Positions 46,097 to 54,682 of a stretch of DNA of 64,000 nucleotides are shown here, piece by piece. A program made the position numbers and the translations under genes. Position 1 is the first letter of the stretch, and each line of letters opens with the position of its first letter. The notes under the pieces were generated by a model. It did not search any database, was not told the DNA's origin, and worked only from the letters and a program-made list of their open reading frames with translations. The DNA lies in NCBI RefSeq assembly GCF_947489355.1, contig NZ_CANLDD010000001.1, positions 248,001 to 312,000 on the forward strand, read 5' to 3'. Origin of the DNA: an uncultured Microbulbifer sp. (GTDB lineage: Bacteria > Pseudomonadota > Gammaproteobacteria > Pseudomonadales > Cellvibrionaceae).

Positions 46097-47872
46097 CTAG
46101 GCTACTCGGATAATATGCGCCGCCACATAATAGCGTTGGCGTACATCGATGGAATGTGAATGATCATCAACCCCTTCCACCGTTACACTGTGCGAATGCC
46201 CCCCGGCACTTCCTGTCGTGAAACCATGCTTGTGTGTTCCCGCACCATTTACTGTCACAGTATGTTTGTGTGTGCCGTTACTATTCACACTGACGGTATG
46301 GGTATGTGATCCTGTGGAATTACTGTTGGCGGAGTGATTATGCGCACCGCTGCCACCATTATTCGCGCCCGTTACTGTCGCACCGTCCCGGTCACTGGGA
46401 TCATAATCCGGGCCGAAGGAAGAATACTCATTGCCCGGAAATTTAAGCAGCCTCACGCTATTAATACCGTGGCCGTGGGCGGATATCCGAGAAGTCGCTA
46501 GGGTGTGATTTCCTACCGAAATTGAATGCGAGTGATTGCCGGCACCGCCCGTGGAAGCACTGTGCGAGTGACTGCCGGCATTAGCGGTTGAAGCACTGTG
46601 CGAGTGGCTGCCGGCATCCTGTGTTTGGCCGGAGTGTGCATGACTGCCAGCACTGCCCGTTGAAGCAGAGTGACTATGGCCACCATTGCTGGAGGTAGTA
46701 CCGGTATCTGAACCGCCTTGACCACCTGGCTGATACTCACCACCCGCGCACACGATAACGCGGTTTATTGCATCTGGTCGCCCGTTCTGACCGTCACACA
46801 ACGCCCAACCTTCGGGAATATCATCAATAGTACCATGCCAGAAAACCCCAACATTTTTTGGGATCAAATGATCCAAAGCCGCCCACAATTGTTTGGGGGA
46901 AACATAGGCTGCATCTTCTGCACGCGCTAATACCTGCGATGGAGTCGCGCGCTTAACAATACCGTACTCAGTATATGAGGCGTATTGTTGTTGGGAGACG
47001 TAAAGATTGGTGCGAGTCAGTAAGTAATGCACCAAACCCATATCATTGATGTTGTGCAAATTACGCCGCTCATTGGCTTCACCAGTGGCGGATGCATAAG
47101 ATATTTTCTCCACAAAATGTTGAACACCTGCACTATCAACATAGTCTACAGGGACCCCCTGATGCACCGTCACTACAGCAGTAACCCGGTCTACCTCTTT
47201 TTGAAAAGAAACATCCAAACAGATTTCTGCAGGAACAAACGGTATTGAAACGGCAATCTCTTGAGGATTTACAATTCTGATACCTTCGACATAGCCAATA
47301 CCTGGCTGTAAAAAATACTCCCCGCCCCTCTTTAGCAACTTCCAACCATCTTGAAAGAAAGTTGCGCGCCCGTAAATATCCCGATTGCTCAGCCTTTCTC
47401 GTTCATCTATAGCATTTAACCAAGCACTCAAGTCGATTTGCCAAGTTTCGGCAGGAACATTGATTCCCGTGGCCTGTTGAGCGTCGGCAAACTGCAAAAG
47501 AAAATTGCGGGTAATATTGTTGCCTTGTACGCCGTTGGCCGTTTTTACTTTAGGGGTTCGCGGCACATAGGCTACCGCCATCAGGGTGCCATCACTGGCC
47601 ACCAGCCCCAGCCAGTTAAACTGGAAATTCCCTACGCCGGTATCCATCGCCAGTGAATACACGACTTTATCCGGTGTTAAATAGCCTTTCTGAGAAACTG
47701 TCGCCTGATACACAATGTCATTGACTGCGGGCATAGCCTCCGCCAGATTGACCGGCTGGGTATGATCCAGGTTGTTAATATCCGCCAAAACAAACCGGGT
47801 GATTTCCACCGGCAGGCTTGCGGCAGTCTTGGCGGCAATATAGGACGCGCCTGTGTTGATAATGGCTGGCAT
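46097..47872 (-). CDS. Tail fibre protein with GxHxH repeats
   Basis: 591 residues. The N-terminal ~160 residues match phage tail-fibre N-terminal domains (AIINTGASYIAAKTAASLPV, LAMDTGVGNFQFNWLGLVAS). A tail-collar-like stretch (GVFWHGTIDDIPEGWALCDG) leads into a shaft of about eleven G-x-H-x-H motifs (GSHSH, GSHAH, GNHSH, GSHTH, GTHKH, GGHSH). In T4 and related fibres such HxH pairs bind iron inside a trimeric needle. The repeats are visible in the DNA at 46160-46680. It ends with HSIDVRQRYYVAAHIIRVA, a common fibre tip ending. Confidence 0.9.
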   Translation of the reverse strand: MPAIINTGASYIAAKTAASLPVEITRFVLADINNLDHTQPVNLAEAMPAVNDIVYQATVSQKGYLTPDKVVYSLAMDTGVGNFQFNWLGLVASDGTLMAVAYVPRTPKVKTANGVQGNNITRNFLLQFADAQQATGINVPAETWQIDLSAWLNAIDERERLSNRDIYGRATFFQDGWKLLKRGGEYFLQPGIGYVEGIRIVNPQEIAVSIPFVPAEICLDVSFQKEVDRVTAVVTVHQGVPVDYVDSAGVQHFVEKISYASATGEANERRNLHNINDMGLVHYLLTRTNLYVSQQQYASYTEYGIVKRATPSQVLARAEDAAYVSPKQLWAALDHLIPKNVGVFWHGTIDDIPEGWALCDGQNGRPDAINRVIVCAGGEYQPGGQGGSDTGTTSSNGGHSHSASTGSAGSHAHSGQTQDAGSHSHSASTANAGSHSHSASTGGAGNHSHSISVGNHTLATSRISAHGHGINSVRLLKFPGNEYSSFGPDYDPSDRDGATVTGANNGGSGAHNHSANSNSTGSHTHTVSVNSNGTHKHTVTVNGAGTHKHGFTTGSAGGHSHSVTVEGVDDHSHSIDVRQRYYVAAHIIRVA

Positions 47873-47881
47873 ATTCTTTTC

Positions 47882-48406
47882 CTACAATGAAGCCTGTAAA
47901 AAACTGTTGTCATGCCCACAATCCACGATGCGCAATTGCACTCGCAATGGGGTTAACACTGCAAATTCGTAACGGCGACACAAGCGGCCATACTTGCGCA
48001 AAATAATCTGTAACAGTTCCGGGTTGTCTGCCATTTGCCGGTCAGATAGATGCAACTTGATGATATCCCAGTCCCGGTCAGGCAGCCGCTCTTCAATCTC
48101 TACATAACCAATCAGCAGGCGTTCAAAGATGCGCTTAAGCCCGGCGATGCTGCCGGCGTCCTGGGCATTCACAAACGCATATTTCACCCGCAGGCGATAC
48201 AGCCGCATGGATTCGCCATCAAATCGCTCAACACCCCTTTGCCAGGCCAGCAGGTGCAAGGCGCCCGGTATACAGGTTTCCGGGTCCAGCTGGCGCACCG
48301 GCCAATACAGCCACTGCTCTACACGTTCCCAGAAGCGTTGCGCGGCCTTGCGCAGCTTGGAGAGTTGGGGACCGGACAGCCAAAAAGGTAATTTCAAATC
48401 CATCAT
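47882..48406 (-). CDS. Baseplate protein gpI family
   Basis: 174 residues. RVEQWLYWPVRQLDPETCIP, LHLLAWQRGVERFDGESMRL and YRLRVKYAFVNAQDAGSIAG are the tail protein I signature. Overlaps the gpJ gene by 4 bases. Assembles the baseplate wedge. Confidence 0.9.
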   Translation of the reverse strand: MMDLKLPFWLSGPQLSKLRKAAQRFWERVEQWLYWPVRQLDPETCIPGALHLLAWQRGVERFDGESMRLYRLRVKYAFVNAQDAGSIAGLKRIFERLLIGYVEIEERLPDRDWDIIKLHLSDRQMADNPELLQIILRKYGRLCRRYEFAVLTPLRVQLRIVDCGHDNSFLQASL

Positions 48407-49572
48407 ACGACGGTCACCGATAGGCTATTGATGCGCGGCAAGTCCATCTGACTAACGATATAGGCCAAGTTAAAATCCACCCCACGAATCAAATCAAGCT
48501 GCTTGTGTAACTCTCCCCCCAGCAGTGAAAAAGAAAAGCGATTCCAGGGTTTAACCAGCGTGGGCTGATAGTCCTGATTTTCACGAAAAGCGGCCCGAAC
48601 ATAGTGCTCAACGTCTGCTTTTATATGGTCCTTGGTATCCATGCTTAAACCGTCAATGGTGTGAACCGTGACGGTAATGTCATGTTGTGTTTCGGGCATC
48701 GCAAACACCTTTAAATCGTCGCCGTGGCCATGGTTGCCCTCATCAGTAATTTTTCGCTGGATGCTTTGAATAAAAGTGGCATCCGGGTTGCCAATCTCAA
48801 ACATGACATAGGCGTCAGCGGTTCCAGGACCGCGCGGTGCATTGCTATCAAAAAACACGTTGTCATCGTTCACGCCGTCAAAGCCTGCAATCAATGATCG
48901 GTAAACCGCGTCTGTGTGCCATTGGTTCACCGCCATAAACTGAGTGCGAATCCGCTTGCGCAATTCCTCCGGGTCTTCGTCATCGGTGCCGGGATGGGTT
49001 AGCCAGTCAGACAAATTGGTCACCGCAGTAATACCCGGCAGTAGCACTGGCAACACCGAGTAGTAACCCGCTGCCAGGTTATAGGCGCTGCCGGTTTCCT
49101 CGGCCTCTACCGGAGCCAGCACGGTATCCAGCCCATCGCTAAAGGTAACTTTCGCCGTGGTACGCAGGGTATACACTCGCCCATTAATCACCGGGCTCTG
49201 TATCGCCGTATTCTGGGCAACCTCCAGGGAACCGGAACTATCCGCCCGTTTAAACTGTACAAATCCTTGTGTCTTGCTTTTTTTCTTGGGTTCAAGGTTT
49301 ACCCCATCGGCATGTAATGCGAGAAATTCCCCACTTGCAGTCTTCACATACATTTGAGGCATGACTGAGTTAACCAATGCTCGAATCAACCACATTATCG
49401 GAGTAGTTATCAATTCAGTGACCATCCGCCACCAGGGCGATATATCCCTCTTGTTGGTAAAGGCCACATTTTCTGCTTCCACCTCTTTTTCAAATTCCTT
49501 ACGCACGGCCTCTTCCGTGGTAGGAATGCCGCCCTCTTTTAAAAGATCGGTAAACAGTTGTTGTTCGCTCAT
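48403..49572 (-). CDS. Baseplate J-like protein (gpJ)
   Basis: 389 residues, usual wedge length. NSVMPQMYVKTASGEFLALH, PVEAEETGSAYNLAAGYYSV, VTNLSDWLTHPGTDDEDPEE and ELRKRIRTQF are characteristic of the Baseplate_J family. It overlaps its neighbours by 4 bases on each side. Confidence 0.93.
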   Translation of the reverse strand: MSEQQLFTDLLKEGGIPTTEEAVRKEFEKEVEAENVAFTNKRDISPWWRMVTELITTPIMWLIRALVNSVMPQMYVKTASGEFLALHADGVNLEPKKKSKTQGFVQFKRADSSGSLEVAQNTAIQSPVINGRVYTLRTTAKVTFSDGLDTVLAPVEAEETGSAYNLAAGYYSVLPVLLPGITAVTNLSDWLTHPGTDDEDPEELRKRIRTQFMAVNQWHTDAVYRSLIAGFDGVNDDNVFFDSNAPRGPGTADAYVMFEIGNPDATFIQSIQRKITDEGNHGHGDDLKVFAMPETQHDITVTVHTIDGLSMDTKDHIKADVEHYVRAAFRENQDYQPTLVKPWNRFSFSLLGGELHKQLDLIRGVDFNLAYIVSQMDLPRINSLSVTVV

Positions 49573-49892
49573 AGGATGAACTCTATATCTTGATACTCGA
49601 CAGTTTTTGCACTCACTAAAACGGTTTCTTCTTCTAGCCGGGTTAGCTTTGCCGTACCAGGTTGAATTCGTGTATCACTCTCCACCAGCTTCTCCAGACG
49701 GGAGAGGTTCAAGGCCCATTGATCGTTCTGCCGCTCTCCAACCAGCTCCACCAATAAACCGCTTTCGCGGATCATATGCTTTATATCCTGTGCAATCGAG
49801 GGCCGGTCACTGATGCCCATGGGCACACCGATACCATCGAGGGCAATATCGTTGTTAATAATTAACAGGTCTTGGTATTTAGGTTCCGCCAT
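49569..49892 (-). CDS. DUF2590-family tail protein (gpW/gp25-like role)
   Basis: 107 residues. YQDLLIINNDIALDGIGVPM, RPSIAQDIKHMIRESGLLVE and the 'KLTRLEEETVLVSAKTVEYQ' end fit DUF2590, the kappa-type baseplate protein standing in for P2 gpW. Its ATG overlaps the tape-measure stop. Confidence 0.8.
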   Translation of the reverse strand: MAEPKYQDLLIINNDIALDGIGVPMGISDRPSIAQDIKHMIRESGLLVELVGERQNDQWALNLSRLEKLVESDTRIQPGTAKLTRLEEETVLVSAKTVEYQDIEFIL

Positions 49893-51808
49893 CAGCCCGC
49901 CGCCATTTCCATTTCATCCACAACGCCATAACCACTCGCCGGGTTATTGACTTCCACTTTTTCAATGTGCATACCGCCGCGTTGGTTGTTTTGGATATGT
50001 TGCGAGATTCCCCCAGCAGGGACCGCGCTGGGCTGAGATTGCGGTGTCGAAACCTTGGGAATACTGGAGCGCTCATTCTCCACACGGGCTTCAATATTAA
50101 TGCCCGGTATCAAGTTTAATTTTTCTATCACCCAATCCGCCGCACTGCCCAGTGCGTCAAAAAGATTAAAGTCACTAAACCAGTTTTTCAGGCTGGCAAA
50201 TAACGCAGGAATTTTTTTGATCTGCTTGAATAAGAAGCCAACGGTATCAATCGCAAATAGGAATGGCGCGGCCAGTATCTTTAAGATTGGATTACCTTCA
50301 ATCACTTTACGGATAGCGCCCCAGCGCTCCACAAAGCCATGAATAAATCCAAGAGTTGCGGCCTTGACCGTATCCCAATGAATAACCAGCATAGCCAGCC
50401 CTGCAATCAAACCGATAACCGCCGCGGCAATCCATACCATGGGATTTGCATATAGTGACAAGCTAAATAATAAAGTGGCGATCCGTGCAGCCTTGAGCCC
50501 TTTGGTTAGCAGAGCCATTGCTCCAGAGCTTAGCGCCGTTACCCCAGTCCAGGCGGTTTGCAGCCCTATCAGGCCGGCTATGGTCAGTTGCACCACGCCA
50601 CCCACGGCGGCGAATAACAACACGGTGCCGATTAGCCCGACAATGACGAGCGTGGTAATACCTATAAATTTGGTCAGGTGCGGAAACTTATTGGACCAAT
50701 CAATCAGGGTGGCGTTCGCCTGGGTAAACTTTTCAATCAACGGGGTAATCACCGGCAATAGTGCATTTCCGATTACCATGCGCACCGCCTTGCTGCTCTC
50801 GCGCCAACGATTGAACGGGTCGGCAATCTCGGCGGCCATACGCCTGGCCTTTTCCATGCCCTTTACATTGCCCAGGGCCGGTATATTATTCGCCAGTCCT
50901 TTTGTATCCAGCATCAGCTGTTGAATCAGGGACACGGCCTCCTTGCTCCCAAACGCCTTCATTAGCAAGTTGCCCTGCTCAACCGATCCCAAGCCGGCCA
51001 ACCGGCCTTGCAGTTTGCCGAGAATATCCAGCATGGGCAGCATGCGCCCTTGGCTATCGGTAAACTGTAGCCCCAGCTGGCCTTGTGCTTTGCCTACTCC
51101 CTGTAAAAATGCTTTGTATTTAGTGCCAGACTCACTACCGCTCATCGTGGATTGTAACTGTCCGAGAATGGCCATCTGTTCGGCCATTTGAATTCCGTGT
51201 GATTGGCCCGACGCCCCCAAAGTGGAAAAGGCAGCGGCCATTTCAGCACCGTTGGTTTTAAACATCTGCACAGCCGTGGCTGTCTGTCCTGCGACTATCT
51301 CAACCCATTTAGCATTGCCAAGCCGTTTAGCATCATTCTGAAAAATGCCATACATGGTGCCCATATAATCGGTGATGGTGCCCACGTCTGCCTTGGTGCC
51401 CTGCGCAAGCACTGCGCTGGCCTCGGTAAACTTGGCCAGCTCACCGCCTTCTAAACCTGCAATTGCGCTCTGAATATCGTAAGAAGCCCGAACAAAGTCA
51501 GCGGCCCCCGTGCCGTATTTAATGGAGGATGCGATAGCGGTGCGCTGTAGTTTATCCAGGGCGTCCCGGTGTACATCCAGGCTACGTACCTCGCCCATCG
51601 CGCGATCAAGTTCAATAGCTGGGCCAAGGAGCCCGGAAAGAGAGCGCTGTAAAGCCCAGCCCCCAGCAGCCGCAGCACCGAGCATGGCACCACCTTTTGT
51701 GGCACGGCTGGAAAGCTTTTGCATTTGCGCATCCAGTTTACCAAGTGGGCCACTGGCCTTGTCGATTAACCCGATACGAAACATCAGCTTTTCAAGTTTG
51801 GGGGTCAT
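49892..51808 (-). CDS. Tail tape measure protein
   Basis: 638 residues. The core reads DRAMGEVRSLDVHRDALDKL, ASSIKYGTGAADFVRASYDI, FTEASAVLAQGTKADVGTI and MFKTNGAEMAAAFSTLGASG, the TP901-type tape-measure core. Several hydrophobic stretches (FIGITTLVIVGLIGTVLLFA, VWIAAAVIGLIAGLAMLVI) lie in the second half. Its length sets tail length; 638 residues implies a short contractile tail. Confidence 0.93.
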   Translation of the reverse strand: MTPKLEKLMFRIGLIDKASGPLGKLDAQMQKLSSRATKGGAMLGAAAAGGWALQRSLSGLLGPAIELDRAMGEVRSLDVHRDALDKLQRTAIASSIKYGTGAADFVRASYDIQSAIAGLEGGELAKFTEASAVLAQGTKADVGTITDYMGTMYGIFQNDAKRLGNAKWVEIVAGQTATAVQMFKTNGAEMAAAFSTLGASGQSHGIQMAEQMAILGQLQSTMSGSESGTKYKAFLQGVGKAQGQLGLQFTDSQGRMLPMLDILGKLQGRLAGLGSVEQGNLLMKAFGSKEAVSLIQQLMLDTKGLANNIPALGNVKGMEKARRMAAEIADPFNRWRESSKAVRMVIGNALLPVITPLIEKFTQANATLIDWSNKFPHLTKFIGITTLVIVGLIGTVLLFAAVGGVVQLTIAGLIGLQTAWTGVTALSSGAMALLTKGLKAARIATLLFSLSLYANPMVWIAAAVIGLIAGLAMLVIHWDTVKAATLGFIHGFVERWGAIRKVIEGNPILKILAAPFLFAIDTVGFLFKQIKKIPALFASLKNWFSDFNLFDALGSAADWVIEKLNLIPGINIEARVENERSSIPKVSTPQSQPSAVPAGGISQHIQNNQRGGMHIEKVEVNNPASGYGVVDEMEMAAG

Positions 51809-51812
51809 TGCG

Positions 51813-51980
51813 CTATTTCTTCCAGGCTTTGCCGATTCCGTTGGTTACAGCGGTTTCAAGGTTCTTCCAGTATTCCCGCTCTAACAGAGACGCAGTTGCC
51901 AGGGTGTCCTCGGTGAATGGTTCACCAGGAAGCCACTTGCGTGCATAAGCGCACAACTGGCTGTACCCGTTTTCCGCCAT
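51813..51980 (-). CDS. Tail chaperone frameshift extension (E'/T-type)
   Basis: A 55-residue ORF: MAENGYSQLCAYARKWLPGE, TLATASLLEREYWKNLE and GIGKAWKK. It lies in the -1 frame relative to the preceding chaperone gene, and that frame is open back to a slippery A-AAA-AAG at 52001-52007. It is therefore more likely read as the C-terminal part of a frameshift fusion (about 156 residues in all) than from its own ATG, though GATAGG precedes that ATG. Sits directly upstream of the tape measure gene. Confidence 0.8.
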   Translation of the reverse strand: MAENGYSQLCAYARKWLPGEPFTEDTLATASLLEREYWKNLETAVTNGIGKAWKK

Positions 51981-51994
51981 CCTATCGGCCAGGG

Positions 51995-52282
51995 CTAACG
52001 CTTTTTTACCGTTACCTGTAGATCCGGTGTGTAGGCTTCATAAATATCAGAACCGATAGCAATTTCACTGCCCGGATTTTCCGCCAGAACCTTCAGCAAT
52101 GTTGGCTTGCCTCCGTCGGTCACAGTGGATGCCAAGAAGTTGTGGAAGGCGTTTATTTTGTTGCCCGGCCCAAGCTGATTCACCAGCTTGTTGTAATCAG
52201 CGCGGGTTACTTTGAATTCAAGCTCAACCTCACCCACGGTGACTTCAAAGTCCTGAGTGTTTACGTTCGCAGCTTCTGTCAT
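51995..52282 (-). CDS. Tail assembly chaperone (E/G-type)
   Basis: 95 residues. DFEVTVGEVELEFKVTRADY, NKLVNQLGPGNKINAFHNFL and DLQVTVKKR. The position just before the tape measure gene, its size, and the programmed frameshift signal in its last codons identify it as the short chaperone form. GTA-AAA-AAG-CGT-TAG places the slippery heptamer three codons before the stop. Confidence 0.85.
   Translation of the reverse strand: MTEAANVNTQDFEVTVGEVELEFKVTRADYNKLVNQLGPGNKINAFHNFLASTVTDGGKPTLLKVLAENPGSEIAIGSDIYEAYTPDLQVTVKKR
52001..52007 (-). promoter_or_regulatory. Programmed -1 frameshift site A-AAA-AAG
   Basis: In zero frame the codons are GTA AAA AAG, a perfect X-XXY-YYZ slippery heptamer. A -1 slip continues as GCG TTA GCC CTG GCC GAT AGG ATG with no stop until 51813. 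The stop of the zero frame is 4 bases downstream, as in other tail-chaperone genes. Confidence 0.8.
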
Positions 52283-52315
52283 TGTCGTTTTCCTTAATGA
52301 TGGACTTCTAAATAA

Positions 52316-52579
52316 TTACCCTTTGAAATTCAGGCCCGCTTTTATACCGGCCACTAGAGTTCCAACCAGACTGGAAATAAAGATTCCCAGCAATATGCGC
52401 CTAGTCCAGGCTCCCACCTGATCTGACGCCAAGCGCTGCTGGCGCAGGTGGGCAAAGTCCTTTTGCATCTCGCGCACGTTTTCCGTATCCATGCCCAGCT
52501 TTTGCAGTATCTCTTCCCCTGTTTCCCTGGCTGCTCGCTTTGCTATGGCTTCCGCTTCCTGCTCAGAGAGATTTGTCAC
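52316..52579 (-). CDS. Small phage membrane protein
   Basis: 87 residues from GTG 52579, whose G is shared with the stop of the holin gene and which has GGAGG upstream. A charged helix (LSEQEAEAIAKRAARETGEE) is followed by a single C-terminal membrane helix (RRILLGIFISSLVGTLVAGI). Lies in the lysis cluster; it could be a spanin or second holin, but no motif decides. Confidence 0.65.
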   Translation of the reverse strand: MTNLSEQEAEAIAKRAARETGEEILQKLGMDTENVREMQKDFAHLRQQRLASDQVGAWTRRILLGIFISSLVGTLVAGIKAGLNFKG

Positions 52580-53064
52580 TATCTGCCTCCACTGATGGCA
52601 ATACGCTTCCTTGCCCACCCCTCTACAACTTGGCGCAACATCCGGCGGAATCCGAAAGTATCGATATACACGGCGGCCAGGCCCCACCAATAAAATTCAG
52701 GGGTTGATTTCAGAGCGTGAAAGCCAGCATTCACCGCAGCTTGCAAATCACCAATTTGATAAGACTCCGCAATAGCCAATTCAAATAGTGGTGCAACAAA
52801 TAACAGCACCATCGGAAGCGTGGTCAGAAGCAAAAGATAATCATCCTTCCAGCCCCGCTGCCCCGCGCTCTCCAGATCCATTGCTGCCGCGTGTTCATCC
52901 CCTGAGTGCGCCCGTTTTATTTGGGCATCGGTGCGCGCACGTTTAATTTGTAATTCCCCACGCCGTTCTTCAGACTTGACTTCCCGCTTGTGCTTGAAGT
53001 GGTCCATCAGACCCCCAAAAATAAACTTGCCCGCAGCCGCCAGGGCACCCGCTGATAAACTCAT
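52579..53064 (-). CDS. Holin-like protein (GTA-type, 3TM)
   Basis: 161 residues from ATG 53064 (GGAGGCGG upstream). The N-terminal amphipathic part, a charged helix (KREVKSEERRGELQIKRART), then WKDDYLLLLTTLPMVLLFVA, and further hydrophobic stretches before FYWWGLAAVYIDTFGFRRM, fit holins of the gene-transfer-agent 3TM family. It probably releases the neighbouring lysin candidate. Confidence 0.75.
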   Translation of the reverse strand: MSLSAGALAAAGKFIFGGLMDHFKHKREVKSEERRGELQIKRARTDAQIKRAHSGDEHAAAMDLESAGQRGWKDDYLLLLTTLPMVLLFVAPLFELAIAESYQIGDLQAAVNAGFHALKSTPEFYWWGLAAVYIDTFGFRRMLRQVVEGWARKRIAISGGR

Positions 53065-53645
53065 AGGTCCGCCTCCTCTAATAGCGTGTAAGTGAACGTG
53101 GTTCCCCATGCTCTTGCCGCCCGGTCACACAAGGCAATTAATAAGGCAAAATCGAAAGGGTTGGCCAACACTTGGCAACCAGCGCTCCATTTATCAACAC
53201 GCTGGCTTCCATGGGTTCCGCTGGCTCTATGGCAGTTGATACCGAACAGGCCATCATCAATAGGCGCATCAATATCGATAATCGAATCCCGGTTATTGTC
53301 CCGGTACACTCGCGCAGGCCTCAGCTGTACCAGAGCGTGATACTGGCCCCGGTGCATTCCCAGCTGCCATAGCCTTTGATACTGTCCAGGCACCAAAATG
53401 GCAGTGCCCCTGATGTGCATCGGGTTCTGCCGCCAAAAGATGCCGGGGTCAGTGGTGGCCGGAAACACCAGGCAATGGGGTACGCCATCAAAACGCCAGG
53501 CAACGGCAAAGTGATCGTTAAAAAAATTGGATTGATTGTCAGCAGTGCGAATACCAATCAAGTTCAAGTTGTAATCGCCGTCATCAAAAAACTGATACCC
53601 TTTGCGAATCATCGCCGTTTGCAAGTTTCCATATCGTACCCGCAT
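53061..53645 (-). CDS. Possible endolysin, L,D-transpeptidase-like
   Basis: 194 residues. IFWRQNPMHIRGTAILVPGQ, then FGINCHRASGTHGSQRVDKW followed by SAGCQVL. The H...SxGC arrangement resembles the catalytic His and Cys of YkuD-type L,D-transpeptidase or murein hydrolase folds. No lysozyme or amidase motif is seen. ATGA overlap with the holin gene supports a lysis role. ATG 53645 is preferred over GTG 53654. Confidence 0.6.
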   Translation of the reverse strand: MRVRYGNLQTAMIRKGYQFFDDGDYNLNLIGIRTADNQSNFFNDHFAVAWRFDGVPHCLVFPATTDPGIFWRQNPMHIRGTAILVPGQYQRLWQLGMHRGQYHALVQLRPARVYRDNNRDSIIDIDAPIDDGLFGINCHRASGTHGSQRVDKWSAGCQVLANPFDFALLIALCDRAARAWGTTFTYTLLEEADL

Positions 53646-53650
53646 CACCT

Positions 53651-53860
53651 TCACCCCCCTGTTTCTTCAAAGAATGCCTGACACTCAACACACCGGGTTA
53701 CGCCCCCGAAAGCCTGCCGCGCTTGTGGTATGGGCCAGTCGCAATCCTCACAGTTTTTCAGGCTCAACTTGTCGAAGTCGGAACGATTGCGCTGGGTATT
53801 CAGGGAGCGCTCACGATCTTCTTCTTCAAGCTGCGAAGCCCGGTCCAATTGATCTGGCAT
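53651..53860 (-). CDS. TraR/DksA-type zinc finger protein
   Basis: 69 residues. KNCEDCDWPIPQARQAFGGV followed by TRCVECQAFFE gives the four cysteines of the DksA/TraR finger, preceded by a short helix (LDRASQLEEEDRERSLNTQR). Such phage proteins bind the RNA polymerase secondary channel. Common in P2-like phages beside lysis genes. Confidence 0.88.
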   Translation of the reverse strand: MPDQLDRASQLEEEDRERSLNTQRNRSDFDKLSLKNCEDCDWPIPQARQAFGGVTRCVECQAFFEETGG

Positions 53861-53869
53861 TTTCAGCCC

Positions 53870-54316
53870 CTAGTTCAACCGTTCGATTTCCTCGGGGCGC
53901 AGATACGGCACACCGTTGATTTTTACAAACTCGCGGCCTGTTACCTCGAAGCTAATCGTGTGCATCAGACGTTCATTGTTTTGATTGGCACTGAGTACAT
54001 CGGTCAGGCTCAACTTGCACTCGAACGCCTCAATATTGAGTGTTTCGTCGGTTGATTCCGCGTTGTAAACCAAATCAAAGGTGGGCAATCCACGGAAGCT
54101 ACCGGCTTCTTTCGCGGCTTGTACAATCACATCAAATTGCCCGGTATTTAATTTGATCTCTCCACTGGCGGCGACATCGCCCTCAATAAATCCATCTGGC
54201 ACACCACGGCTTTTGGTTGCGCTGGTGGCGTCCTCAATAGAAAGGCTGGCCTCATCGAAATTGACGCGGTAACTTCCGATCATGACATCGACGTCGATCC
54301 CGGATAATTTGGACAT
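53870..54316 (-). CDS. Tail tube protein (DUF2597)
   Basis: 148 residues. IDVDVMIGSYRVNFDEASLS, SATKSRGVPDGFIEGDVAAS and GEIKLNTGQFDVI are typical of DUF2597, the kappa-type tube. The C-terminal FVKINGVPYLRPEEIERL is also typical. Confidence 0.85.
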   Translation of the reverse strand: MSKLSGIDVDVMIGSYRVNFDEASLSIEDATSATKSRGVPDGFIEGDVAASGEIKLNTGQFDVIVQAAKEAGSFRGLPTFDLVYNAESTDETLNIEAFECKLSLTDVLSANQNNERLMHTISFEVTGREFVKINGVPYLRPEEIERLN

Positions 54317-54371
54317 AGGTAATACCCCAATTTTTTTTACTTGAGCGTAGCCCGCTCGTTTTTCACGCTTA

Positions 54372-54545
54372 TTAGAGAGCGACTTTTATCATCTTGTAGA
54401 TGAGCCAACACACCAGAAAAACAAAGGCCAGAAAGAATACGCCCCACAACGGTGCAGTCACCCACCACCATGACCAAGTGATGACCCCACATAGCTTTAA
54501 CCCCAGGAATAGCAGGAATAGCAGGAATAACGGTGTGGTTTTCAT
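54372..54545 (-). CDS. Small two-helix membrane protein ('Fragile-X-F'-like)
   Basis: 57 residues with AGAGGG upstream of ATG 54545. MKTTPLFLLFLLFLGLKLCG is the first helix, ITWSWWWVTAPLWGVFFLAF the motif and second helix, followed by VFLVCWLIYKMIKVAL. The WSWWWVTAPLW motif is widespread in small phage and bacterial proteins carrying the name transmembrane Fragile-X-F protein. Function unknown. The FLLFLLFL part comes from a small DNA repeat. Confidence 0.75.
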   Translation of the reverse strand: MKTTPLFLLFLLFLGLKLCGVITWSWWWVTAPLWGVFFLAFVFLVCWLIYKMIKVAL

Positions 54546-54560
54546 TAGAAAGCCCTCTCT

Positions 54561-54656
54561 TCAGCTATAAAATATGAATTCGCCGCAGTAGCAGTAGGTC
54601 ACCACGCTGTCATTTTCTGTACTGGTCCCAGCATGATTAAAAACCCTCCCAGCCAT
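54561..54656 (-). CDS. Possible 31-residue phage peptide
   Basis: ATG 54656 has AGGAAG at good distance. It reads MAGRVFNHAGTSTENDS, then VVTYCYCGEFIFYS. It fits between the sheath gene and the membrane protein gene with 15 bases to spare. Two Cys in CYC are the only feature. It may be chance. Confidence 0.35.
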   Translation of the reverse strand: MAGRVFNHAGTSTENDSVVTYCYCGEFIFYS

Positions 54657-54682
54657 CTTTATCTTCCTCGGACGAATCTAAA

